A program made the position numbers and the translations under genes. Under the pieces are notes generated by a model. The model was not told where the DNA came from. It did not search any database and saw only the letters and a list, made by a program, of their open reading frames with translations. Of a stretch of 64,000 nt of DNA, positions 10,737 to 20,430 are shown piece by piece. Every line of letters begins with the position of its first letter. Position 1 is the stretch's first letter. Source of the DNA: Fulvia fulva (taxonomy: Eukaryota; Ascomycota; Dothideomycetes; Mycosphaerellales; Mycosphaerellaceae); assembly GCF_020509005.1 (NCBI RefSeq), contig NC_063016.1, positions 4,340,001 to 4,404,000 on the forward strand, read 5' to 3'.

Positions 10737-12029
10737 ATGGCGACGACGACGGCAGTAGACGACCGAGAGCAAGGGGGAGACGAGTAGAGGACGCTCTGTA
10801 AGAAGGCGGAAGAGATGGTAGCGGCAGAAGAAGGGAGGTTTCCGGAGAGAGCACTAAAAGGAGTAATAAGCGAACTGCTCGGGGGACTAAAGGCGCTCAA
10901 ACGACAAACAAGCACTACGATCAACATGGCAATCGAGGCAGCAACACGAAACGCAAGAAACAACCCTTAAAGAGACCCGAGACAGACCTAGGGCCTAACG
11001 ACCTAGGCAACAATCGCGAGCCAACCCACCCCCCCTTAAAGCACAGTACTACGAGTCTATATTACGGACCAGAAAGAGAAGGAAGAGATAGGAAAGATGA
11101 CCGGGAGGGAGATAGTCGAGAAGATCGGAGTAAAGGGAATAGTAGGGGCAAGGGCAGACAACAAAGGGGTCAAGCTGTTTATAGCATACGTATAGGACAA
11201 GAAGGCCCTCGAAATAAACAAGGAGTGGACACTGAAGATCGGGAGCACAGCGAAAGTCTCCTATCAACAGTATATAGTAATTGCGCATAGGGTCCTACGA
11301 ACCTTTGATACACAAAGGGATACACTAAACCTCTAGAGGCAAAACTAGGTAACAGCACTAGGACTATAGATCACAAAGACAGCGTGGGTCAAGAAGAAGA
11401 TAGAGGAGGGCAAGAGGGCCTCCTCGCTGATCTTATAGGTTGCAACACTAGAGCAAGCGAACAAGGTCTTAGACCAAGGGTTGTACTAGGACTTTGAGAG
11501 GCTAGATGTAGAAATCTATTAGAGCAACCACAGAATCCTTTAATGTTTCAACTGTCAACAGTACGGACATATTGCCCTAAAGTGTAGCAAAGCCACACTA
11601 GTCTACTCACACTGTGCTAGTGATCACGCGACCCAAGAGTGCCAAAAACGGAAGGAGGACACAAGATACGTAGCATATAGGAGAAAACACCCGGCATAGT
11701 CAAACCAATGCCTAGTTAGACTATTAGCCCAGTGGAGAGCGCGGGAAGCAAGGGTAACAACACTAACTAGGTTCCTAGTAGGTGAACAGAAACAACTAGA
11801 GAGAACTACCCACCCGAATAAGAGACCCCGGCCATAAGAGGAGCCATAAATAGTGCTAGCAATAGGGAGACTAACGTTCTTATACAAGGCAGCGCAGAGC
11901 AATGGACAAATGAGAATCAACCAAATGATAGGGAGCCAACCCCAAAGGGAAGAACAGGAGGAGGGACGGGAAAACTAATAGCAAGACTAACAGCAAGACC
12001 AAACGGACCTAGACACAAACATGTCCTAA
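10737..12029 (+). pseudogene. LINE B2 ORF1: gag-like protein, RIP stops
   Basis: 431 codons from ATG 10737 (MATTTAVDD) to TAA 12027-12029, all in one frame. The body aligns with B1 ORF1 (for example ERALKG, SELLGGLKAL, TGREIVEKIG). The first knuckle is intact (CFNCQQYGHIALKC). The second and third have lost ligands (YSHCASDHATQEC begins with Tyr). About fifteen in-frame TAG/TAA codons are present. This copy keeps seven C at the position of the B1 frameshift. The stop and the ORF2 start overlap as TAATG. Confidence 0.88.
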
Positions 12030-15000
12030 TGCCTCACACTAACAGACTATCAATCATTTAGTATAATGTGAACAGAAGCAAAGACAAGGTCTAAAGGAGC
12101 TTTCTACAAGCCTTAGACCCGGAGGAACACCACATTATAGCAATATAGGAACTATAGATCAACCCACACTCTAGGATTCTATCAACTGTGCGAGACCCGA
12201 GATACTACGTAGTAATAAACAGAACCGAGGGAGTCCCACGAACTTGTATCTATGTCAGTAAGAAGGTACTAGTAGAGGACTAGCAGGCCTGGCCGAGAAC
12301 CGACAGGGATATCACCACAGTGCAGCTCAAAATAACTTAAGGCCAAGTCCTGATCTATAGCGTATACAACCCACCTCCAGAGTCCAGAAGCAGCACATAA
12401 CTACACACGCTAGGAAGGCTCCCGGAAGCAATAGACCAACAAAACCACAACATCGTAATAGGAGATTTCAACCTCTATCACCTAAAGTAGGGATCGGACT
12501 TCACCCTAGCACACCACTTCTTAGTAGGGAGGCTCATTAGTCAGATGGAAACAGCCCAAATAGACTTGATCACGCTAAAGGGAACAGAAACTTGGGCTAG
12601 AAACAACAGTTCTAGCACGCTAGACCTATACTTTATGTCCTACGCCTTAACACGACGGGTAGAAAGCTGTATAGTCAATGACTAACTAGAGTCCTTATCA
12701 GACCACTATCTAATCCAAACCGACATCTAACTCACAGTTGAGGAGGAGAGGGAACCTAAGAGGAGGCTCTACTAGAAGCAGGCCGAGTGGACACTAGTAC
12801 AGTAGCGGCTAGAAGGCGAACTAGAACAGGTGAATATTGACAATATACATATAACGGAGGGGATTGACCAAGCAGTAGAGCAGCTAATAGAAGCTATACA
12901 AAGGGCAGCCCAGGCCTATATACCTAAGAAGAGATGGTCGCTATACTAGAAGCTATACTGGACACTAGAGTGCACAGCTAAAGTCAAGGAGGCAAGGAGA
13001 GCAAGAAGGAGATAGGAGTAACGACGCACCTAAGCAAACTAGGAAGCCTATAACAACGCGTGCAAAGCAAAGAAGGCGTAGATCAGAAGAGACAAGACGC
13101 AGGAGTAGAGGTCAACTGTAGGGATGATCACAGAACACCCGGAACAAATCTAGAGACTAGCAGAATAGGCTAGGAAACTAGACGAGGAACGAAACTCCCC
13201 GCCCTAGTTTCCCTCAATATAGGACTAAGACGGGGAAACGCAAACCACTCCGATAGGGAAAGCGAAAGTATTCGTAGACCACTTCTTCGGGACTTAGGTA
13301 GAGGCAGACCTAAGCAACATCCTAGGAACACACATTCCTCCGCTAAGGGAGGCTAACTAGTAAGTGTCTACTATAGAGATCGGAAACATTATCAAGAAAC
13401 TGAAGGGTAACAAAGCCCTAGGCCTAGACAAGATCCCTAACTATTACCTAAAAGCTAGCAGCAGCCTTATCACTCTAGTGCTTACGCCAATCTTTACCTA
13501 GTGCATAAAGTAGGGGTATTGCCTAAAGGCCTTTAGGCAATCACTAACTTGCGTCCTAAGGAAACCCTAAAAGGAAGACTATACCAAGTTGAAGTCATAC
13601 AGACCAATTGCGTTGCTGAACACACTAGGGAAGCTCCTAGAGAAGGTCGTGGCTATAAGGCTCACCGGAATAGTAGAAGAACACAACCTCCTCCCGGCAA
13701 CGTAAATAGGGGGGAGACAAAAGAGATCTACCCTCATAGTAGTCGAACTGATCACAGAGCAAATCAGACACATCTAGTACTATAGTAACAACAAGGTAGC
13801 CTCACTGCTTTCACTAGACATATCAGGGGCTTTCGACAATGTGTCCTACGCAAGGCTCCTACATATCCTTAGAATGAAAAGCATCCCAGCCTAGATAGTA
13901 CACTTTGTGCAGTCATTCCTTAAGGACAGAACAACCTAGATCCTCCTAGGGTCCTTCAAAGCCCCGTAGACCCTAATTGCGAACACGGGCATCCTATAGG
14001 GCTCTACACTCTCCCCAATTCTGTTCCTCCTCTTTATAGCCGACCTGACCCCACTCCTAGAAACAGCAAACACCTCAGTATCGGGGTTCGTAGATAGCAC
14101 AAATATCCTAGCGTAGTCGGGGTCCACAGAGGAAAACTGCGCACTCCTAGAGGAGAGACATAGACAATACGAAAAGTGGGCAAGAGAGCATAGGGCAAAA
14201 TTCGTACCGGACAAGTACCAACTTATCCATTTTAGTAAGGCAAAGACAAAACACAACTTGGTAGCACTAGTAAAAATCTAGGGGTTCGAGACCTATCCTA
14301 TAAGGGAACTCAGAGTCCTTAGGATATAGCTAGACCCGAAACTTAGCTAGGGACCACAAGTGAAGAAGGCGCAAGCGAGAGCGGACACTAACAGACAATC
14401 AATCGAGAGACTCACTACGTCAACCTAGGGGGCGACCTTTACAAAGGCCTAGACTATATACAAGACCATTGTCAAGCCCGTAACGCTATATAGAGCAGCA
14501 ATTTAGGCAGCGGAAAAACACATCCCGAAGAGAATTAAGGACCCCCTTAATAGAGCGTAGGTAGCCTACCTAAAGAGAGTACTAGGGGCATATAAGTCAA
14601 CCCCTTATAGGACAATAGAAATGGAATCAGGTACCGCCCCTATTAGGGAGTACCTCTAGGGCATGAGGTGTCAATACGTAGAGAAGACATTAGCATACCT
14701 AGCCTAGGGAACCATCTAAGTAGCTACTCAAAGGATAAGAACCTAGTGGGAGAGGAGGAGAAGACCCAACCGGCCACACATGATCCCACAGAAGGAAGTA
14801 GACCTAAAAACATCACAGGAAATCCTAGCAGCCCTTGAACAGAGAGAAGCTCTAAGGGAGCAAGCTAACACAGGGGACAAAGGGAAAAAGAAGCAAAGCT
14901 AAGTAGAAAGGATCGCAGGTCACCTATAGGAAACGCGTTAGAACCAAAAACCGGTGAGGCCAGGAGCCCTACTAGCGGCCAGGACCTTCGGGAGGTATAA

Positions 15001-15430
15001 CTACCTTATCTATAAAGACCTAAAGAGGGCGGAAGTAAGCATAGCTATCCAGATTCGCTCTAAGTACATTAGGCTAAGAGCATACTTGTACTAAAGAAGA
15101 GTCCTAGGATACGATTCCAAACGTTACCCCTATAGCTACCTATCCTAAAACCCGGAGCACATAGTGCTGAACTGTACTAAGTGGGTAAAAGGGAGAAGCT
15201 AGTGGAGGGCGAAGGCAAGAGACAGGCAATACTAGGCCATCATCTAGGACAGATAAGATATAAGGAGAGTGACAAGATGGATCCTTAACGAGGACTACCT
15301 AGAGCAATTCTCCCTAGCAGTAGAAACGGAAAGGTGGATAGAGAGGAGGGAGAGAGAGAGAAGAGCCGGGGAAACAGAAGGGAGAAAGGGAATCGAGAGG
15401 AGGACATCACTAGGGTTACGGGCAAGGTAG
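12029..15430 (+). pseudogene. LINE B2 ORF2: endonuclease/reverse transcriptase, RIP stops
   Basis: 1134 codons from ATG 12029 to TAG 15428-15430, ending LGLRAR (B1 ends LGLQTR). The endonuclease motifs GDFNLYH and SSDHYLIQ are visible near 12460 and 12705. In the reverse transcriptase the catalytic FVDD has become FVDS (14087-14098), so this copy would be inactive even without stops. The distal Cys/His cluster is also eroded (RYPYSYLS). Frame is kept from start to end. Confidence 0.9.
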
Positions 15431-15628
15431 TTATAGGGTAACAACTATAATACTAGCGTACCCTAAAGGAAGGAGAACGAAAGGACAAGATAGGAAAGAA
15501 CGAGGAGGGCAAAGACGAGGAGGTTTTCATCCGTTAATCGGGTTTCCTACCTACACAAATAGACCTAAATAGCGAGAGACCTGCATAGGCCATAGGGCAC
15601 TAAAACAGGCGAATGAATAATCTATCTA
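15431..15628 (+). repeat. LINE B2 3' UTR and tail
   Basis: This contains GAGGTTTTCATCC and CGGGTTTCCTACC (15516-15555), CATAGGCCATAGGGCACTA (15585-15603), AATGAATA and an (ATCT)n tail: the same ordered blocks as the other LINEs of this window. Confidence 0.75.
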
Positions 15629-15640
15629 TCTATATACGGC
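15629..15640. repeat. Target-site duplication of LINE B2 (right copy)
   Basis: TCTATATACGGC, identical to 10620-10631. A1 ORF2 resumes directly after it. Confidence 0.85.
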
Positions 15641-15980
15641 TATTATACGGCTAGTCCTTACCTATAGTAGCTAAGTATAGTCCTTAGGCGAGAGGGCCTA
15701 CCTATCGAAGGGACTCGTCGCGCCGCTAGCGAAGATCTAAAACTAATGCCTAAGAAAGGTTACCGGGGTATATAAGTCGATACTAATAAGGATACTTAAG
15801 TACGAGACCGCTATACCGCCAATCGACCTATATATCTAGGGACTACGGACCTCCTACTTAGGTAAGTCGGCAAAGTACCTAGTATAGAAGGTCATCGCTA
15901 GTATAGTCGTAAGGGCCCGCAAATTAGTACTAGCGTATAAGGGCATTCGACCCGGAAACGAGCCGAACTACCTAGTAAGG
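15641..15980 (+). pseudogene. LINE A1 ORF2, middle part
   Basis: Continuation of A1 ORF2 after LINE B2, collinear with A2 31051-31389 and with A3 at about 51060-50720. It corresponds to the region after the reverse transcriptase. The solo LTR interrupts it at 15980. Confidence 0.8.
15976..15980. repeat. Target-site duplication (left), solo LTR
   Basis: TAAGG, repeated at 16214-16218. Confidence 0.9.
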
Positions 15981-16213
15981 TGTTGAGAACATATAGGCCG
16001 TAGGACAAGTATGTAGGTGTGGATGTGTCATGTGATAGATCACGTGACTAGGGTTTGCTAGCCTATAGGCTAGCAAACATCCGGACACCTAGTATCTACC
16101 TATACTAACACCGGCGATACTATATGTAGATACACGCTATCCCATTGGGTCCTTCTTCGTCTTTAGTGTGATCCGCCGTCTTCTACTACTACGCAACTCG
16201 TACCTGTTTAACA
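15981..16213. mobile_element. Copia-like solo LTR with nested palindromes
   Basis: A 233-bp unit starts TGTTGAG, ends GTACCTGTTTAACA and is flanked by the 5-bp TSD TAAGG. The length and the terminal block (GTACCTGTTYAACA) match the 235-bp LTR of the Copia at 40104, but the interior differs, so it is a related family. No internal region remains, which is the expected product of LTR-LTR recombination. CA and TG are present, so RIP is slight; such short single units are generally poor RIP substrates. The centre is strongly palindromic. Confidence 0.9.
16014..16091. repeat. Nested inverted repeats inside the solo LTR
   Basis: A perfect 26-bp palindrome at 16053-16078 has arms GTTTGCTAGCC around TATA. 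A second hairpin at 16027-16048 has arms GTCATGTGAT and ATCACGTGAC. An outer pair, TAGGTGTGGATG (16014-16025) and CATCCGGACACCTA (16078-16091), pairs with a small bulge and encloses both. Confidence 0.85.
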
Positions 16214-16218
16214 TAAGG
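16214..16218. repeat. Target-site duplication (right), solo LTR
   Basis: TAAGG, identical to 15976-15980. LINE A1 continues immediately after it. Confidence 0.9.
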
Positions 16219-16761
16219 GACGAATAGCTAGTAGTACGATAGGAAGGTAAGAAGTCGTTTATAGAGTAACTATAGAAAGAGAGGTAGAACAACTAGGGTA
16301 TATAGTATAGTAGACGCCCTTAGCTAGCGGGATAACCTAAGGAATAGTTAGCTACGAAATCCGCGGTTAAGTACCCCCCGAAGCTTATCTACTACCGCCT
16401 TACGAGGGTATAGAGTAGTATAGTAACCTAAATACGAAGCGAACATATCGGCCTCTAGGGGTACCTATTATAGAGGAAGGTTCTAGGATACACGAATACT
16501 AGCTACCCCTACGGCTATTACTCCTAGAACGTACGGTACGTACTCCTCGTCTATCCGAGGTAGCCGCTAGGAAGGGGGGAGTAGATAGTAAAGGCGAGGA
16601 ACCGGACGATTAGGGCACTTCTTAATAACGTTAAGGACCTACGGCGTATTACGAACTAGATACTAGAGAAGGGCTAGCTAGAACAGTACCGCCTAGTAGG
16701 AGTAGTATAGGAAGAGAGGACACGGCGTAGCGCGACGAGACTAGCTAGGAGCGGGGGCTAA
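16219..16761 (+). pseudogene. LINE A1 ORF2, 3' part
   Basis: The C-terminal part of ORF2, ending at TAA 16759-16761, the same position as in A2 and A3. The C-terminal zinc-knuckle segment lies at about 16495-16560, but its residues are altered by RIP. Followed by the 3' UTR. Confidence 0.8.
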
Positions 16762-16943
16762 CGGGGTAGTAATATAGACTACGTACGTTCAGAGGGAAAG
16801 CTAATCTAGATAAGGAGTAGTCGGGGGCGAGAAGGGTTTTTACCTATTCGGGTTTCCCTTTATATATAATAATAGATATATACCTATATAGGCCGGATAG
16901 GGTCCTAGAATAGGGGAATAACAAATCTATCTATCTATCTATC
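16762..16943 (+). repeat. LINE A1 3' UTR and (ATCT)n tail
   Basis: Blocks GGGTTTTTACCTATTCGGG (from 16834), TATAGGCCGGATAGGGTCC, GGGGAATAAC and about four to five ATCT units ending near 16943. Same layout as A2 (37105-37281) and A3 (50180-50008). Confidence 0.8.
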
Positions 16944-19645
16944 TATATTCCTAGGGAGACATCTTCTTAGAAAGGTAAGCGATAGGCCGTAGTACGCCGT
17001 CTTTATCTCGCTAGCTAAGTATAGTAGCCGTTACGAAGTTAGATATATTAGTTTTAAGTACTATCTCTCTTCCGGGTTTAAATATAGCTAATACGATACC
17101 TTCGGCGTCTATAAATGCCTATTTAAGTCCCTTAAATACGGATTGATATTCTAGGGACTATATAAAAACTACGTCCCTCTTAGTAAGCCTAACTAGCGGT
17201 AGGACGATCTTACTATAGTTCTTAATAAATCTTCGGTAAAAGCCTATAAATCCGTTAAACGCGAGGATATCCTTAGCCGACTACGGCGTAGCCTAGTCTC
17301 GTATAGCCTATACTTTAGCTAGGTCTATAGACACGCCGTCCTTACTAATAATAAGGCCTAGATACTTCGTAGATTACGTATAGAACTCGTACTTAGAGAA
17401 GTCTAGCTATAATCCCGCGCCTTAAATCTTCTAAAGGACCTTCTTTATATATTCTATATACTCTTCTAGGGTATCGCTAAAGATAAGAATGTCGTCTAAG
17501 TATATAGAGTAGAAATTATCTAGGAACTCGCGAAGAGTATCGTTAATATAAGACTAAAATGTGCCTAGCGTATTATATAATCTAAACGGTATTACTAAGC
17601 ACTCGAACTGTCTATATCTAGTAGTAAATACGGTCTTCTATCCGTAACCCTCCGTAATACGGATACGATTAAAGGCGGCGATTATATCGAGCTTAGTAAA
17701 CTACTTCTTACCCGCTATCCTATTAAGCGTATCTTATATTAAGGGGATAGGGTATCTAGACTTTAATGTAATAGCGTTTAGGCCGCGATAGTCTACGTAT
17801 ACCTAAAGTCTACTACTAGGCTTACGTACTATAAGTACGAGCGAAGCTATATCCGCTCGTCCTACGTACCTTCGAATCTTCTAGTTAGCTAGGTAGCTAT
17901 CCGTCTAATGCTTGATTACTTTATCCTCCTAAGGCAATATACGGAATAGATACTTAAAAGGTAGCTTAATTCCTTCCTTAAGATTAATCTTATAATCGAT
18001 ACCTAGTCGGTATAGTAGTAGCTTATATACCGCTTAAGCCGAGAAGGTTCGGGCGTACTTACGGTACTCGGGTAGTAGGTAATCTACCGGGTCTATAATA
18101 TTGTCCTTATTAAGCGATTTGTAGAACCGGTCAATATCTACTTACGCGTATATTTTATACGCCCGTAACGAGGGCCCGGATCTTTCTACTACTAGTATAA
18201 AGGCTACGGCTCGAGCGTCTAGTCGTTACGTAGTCTTATCGTCTACTACTATACTATAATTGCCTATTATACGCCGTATAGAGTATAAGCTTAGCTAAGC
18301 GGCTAACATCGCGTATAAGTATAGAGGATCGGTACTTTACTTCGATCCTAGTAGTTTATCCTTTTCTCGGATATATATAAGGTGGACTTAAGTACCCTTT
18401 CGTCTTATATATATTATAAAAGCCCCTACTCCTACTTCTAGGATATCTAGTAACTAATCACCTAGTATTATAGTTACGGTTACTTCTACCGGCGTTCCCC
18501 GATCCTTTCCTAAAGCTTCTTAATAGTGTCTCTTCCGTCTACTAGTAAGGGTAGTCTAGTATAGAGACGGGGCTCCGGTTTATCCTCTATAGTTACTACC
18601 GGACGGAAGGTTTAATACGTCTATATAGGCTACTTTCCTTTATTATAAACTGACTGTACCTATACCGGCTTGCCGTCCTATAGGTATAGCTCCTTATAGC
18701 GCTCCGAGTCGAGGGTAAGCGTCCTAGATTTATAATAGATACCTAGCTAATATACTATACTCTAAGGCCTACCGAGGACTATATTATATTCGAGGTCGGC
18801 GAGCTACGTACTTATAACTTCCTTATAACTATTTAGGTCTAGTTCTATCGTTGTCTATTCCGTAATCTCTACTCCTAAGGTAGAGCTATCCGCTAGCGTA
18901 AGGAGTAGAGGCTCTAGTAACAAATAAACCTTAAAATTGTTATTATATATATATATATATATATATATTCGGTCTATAAACTTAGAGTTAGTACCGATAT
19001 TAAAGAACGACTAAGATTTAATACTATTCGCTATACTAGGTATTACTAAGTATATTACTACCTTAGGTTACTATTCTTATTCCTTTCGAATCGTTCTTAA
19101 GGAACGCAAAGATATCCTTAGCCCTTTAACTAGTAGCGGTAGTAGCTCTAGTTCTTTTAGACTTCTAAGAGGCCTAACACTTACTACGCTTAAGTACTAG
19201 CCTAACTATTTCCCCGCTATTATAGAGTAGGTAGACGGGGTAGTATCTCGTAGTCGAAGAGCTTATATACTCGATTAGTAAGGCGGTGTCCGGTCTTACG
19301 ACACTTCTTATAGCGGCCTTCGTTTATATATCGAGTGTTCTTAGCGTTATCGAGAGGACCGATATTAGCGGCCTATATACTAACTTTGCTACGATCCGCC
19401 TACGCCTTACGGGTACGTTAAGAGCGTCCTCCGCTACCGCTACTACCTCCGTTATTATTACTAGAACCGGCGGTAGGTAGGTCGGTCTTCTCGTCCTTCT
19501 TACTATCCTTCTTATTATCCTTCTTAGTAGGCTACTTTCTCGATATAGTATATCGACTAGGCGGAAATCCTCCTTAGCTTAATATGAGTAATCTTCTATA
19601 GCTTTAATCGTCTATAGGTCCTTAGAGATAAACTTCTAGAGGTAC
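16944..19645 (-). pseudogene. Gypsy G5 gag-pol relic (partial)
   Basis: A minus-strand Ty3/Gypsy polyprotein relic. Read from right to left: a Ser/Gly/Asn-rich and knuckle-like gag C-terminus (about 19640-19080), a protease region (about 18950-18550, not clearly resolved), reverse transcriptase (about 18000-17190) with [18 protein letters not shown] and an intact YLDDILIFS (about 17515-17485), then the start of RNase H. RNase H breaks off at PIAYLSKKMSP at the LINE A1 junction. Integrase is missing: left of LINE A1 there is pogo instead. To the right, X inserted after GGTAC. RIP is near saturation. Confidence 0.82.
18944..18968. repeat. (TA)n microsatellite
   Basis: About 12 consecutive TA units inside the G5 relic, in the protease/gag interval. 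RIP can create TA runs from CA/TG repeats, which may be its origin. Confidence 0.9.
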
Positions 19646-19829
19646 TATTACGGGTAGCCCGCGACCCCTTACTATAGCTACGTCGGCCCGGGTAAACCGC
19701 GGACCTTCCGTATTGAGTTAGCGCGGCTTAGCTTTACTTTATAACTTCGCCGCGCCTCGCGCTCCTCTTTCGTAGCTTCGTAGAATAATAACTCTCTTAT
19801 TCGGACCCTATAGTACGCGCGCCCTTATA
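19646..19829 (+). repeat. 5' LTR of Gypsy X (family G2)
   Basis: 184 bp, the same length and sequence family as both LTRs of Y (38672-38855 and 56289-56472). The TG start has become TA by RIP (TATTACGGG). A TTTATAAC element at 19738-19745 lies about 40 bases before GTAGAATAA (19780-19788), which can pair with the primer-binding site after the LTR. Confidence 0.9.
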
Positions 19830-19831
19830 GT

Positions 19832-19840
19832 TTGTTCTAC
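19832..19840 (+). other. Putative self-priming primer-binding site of family G2
   Basis: TTGTTCTAC lies two bases after the LTR and is complementary to GTAGAAYAA inside the LTR (19780-19788), with one C/T difference that RIP would explain. No TGG that would pair with a tRNA 3' end is present. The same site is at 56278-56286 on the minus strand in Y. Confidence 0.55.
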
Positions 19841-19841
19841 T

Positions 19842-19991
19842 TATTACGGTTTACTACTACCGTAACGTCGCGCGCCTTAGCGCTTCCTTATATATCTCGC
19901 GCGCTTCGCGCTTCTCTTTCGTAGCCTTACCGAATAACGCTTATTTTACGGTAACCCTATACTATCGTCTTATAGATCACTACTCGTAATA
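19842..19991 (+). repeat. 5' LTR of Gypsy G1
   Basis: 150 bp, starting TATTACGG (RIP form of TGTTACGG) and ending CTCGTAATA. TTATATAT at 19888-19895 is a TATA-box candidate. ACCGAATAA at 19929-19937 is complementary to the bases just after the LTR. Confidence 0.92.
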
Positions 19992-19993
19992 GT

Positions 19994-20002
19994 TTATTCG
20001 GT
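19994..20002 (+). other. Putative self-priming primer-binding site of G1
   Basis: TTATTCGGT begins two bases after the 5' LTR and is the exact reverse complement of ACCGAATAA at 19929-19937. The 3' LTR keeps the less mutated ACCGAACAA (37569-37577). This arrangement is that of Tf1/sushi elements, where the mRNA 5' end folds back as primer. Confidence 0.6.
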
Positions 20003-20430
20003 CTATAAGCGGTCTATCTAGTTAGGCTAGTAGTTATAATCAAATCGTACTAATAATAACTATAGTCGCGTAAACAAGCGTATTAGTTAAGTTAATAGAT
20101 CACCTCTCTCCTTCGCGTAAAACGCGTTAAGGCAGGTCAAGTTCACTATAGTTACTAACTGTCGAGTCGAGCGTATAGGCGTACTAATAATAACTATAGT
20201 CGCGTAAATAAGCGTACTAGTTAAGTCAATAGATCACCTCTCTCCTTCGCGTAAAACGCGCGCCTCCCTACTCTTATAGAGCCCTTATATACCTACTAAG
20301 AGAGTAGTCTTATCTACTACGTAATAGTATAACATAGCTATACCCGGTAGTACTACTAACGGGGTGCTCTTGCCTAAGTAACCTATTTATCTAGATCTTA
20401 GTAAGTATAAGCGTTAGTCGCTCGTACGCG
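20003..20430 (+). repeat. G1 leader with a duplicated 81-bp segment
   Basis: Non-coding leader between primer site and gag. An 81-base segment at 20046-20126 (starting CGTACTAATAATAAC, ending GCGTAAAACGCG) is repeated at 20180-20260 with only a few transitions. The gag start codon was probably lost to RIP. Confidence 0.85.

Larger units (their letters stand above)
10632..15628 (+). mobile_element. LINE B2: full-length, RIP-damaged Tad-like LINE
   Basis: A 5.0-kb LINE inserted in ORF2 of LINE A1, with a 12-bp TSD. It has a 5' leader of about 105 bases (10632-10736), ORF1, ORF2, and a 3' UTR of about 200 bases ending in (ATCT)n. Its proteins align with B1 along their whole length but differ at many residues, so it is a related subfamily rather than a mutated B1. 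RIP is intermediate: CA is still common, TG is scarce, and stops are mostly TAG. Confidence 0.92.
1873..16943 (+). mobile_element. LINE A1: 5'-truncated Tad-like non-LTR retrotransposon, split by three insertions
   Basis: This family-A LINE is recognised by collinear similarity to copies A2 and A3. Its own pieces are 1873-2932, 7794-10631, 15629-15980 and 16214-16943. LINE B1, LINE B2 and a solo LTR interrupt it. It starts about 60-80 bases downstream of the A2 5' end and finishes with an (ATCT)n tail at about 16926-16943. RIP is near saturation. The flanks do not match each other: pogo on the left, Gypsy G5 on the right, and no convincing TSD. Confidence 0.85.

Noticed and set aside
10632..15628. 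Strand-biased RIP in LINE B2 (CA common, TG rare)
   Set aside because: The unmutated LINE B1 already shows about three times more CA than TG on its coding strand, so the bias mainly reflects native composition.
20046..20260. CRISPR-like spaced repeats
   Set aside because: There are only two copies, the unit is 81 bases, the context is a Gypsy leader and the organism type is fungal.
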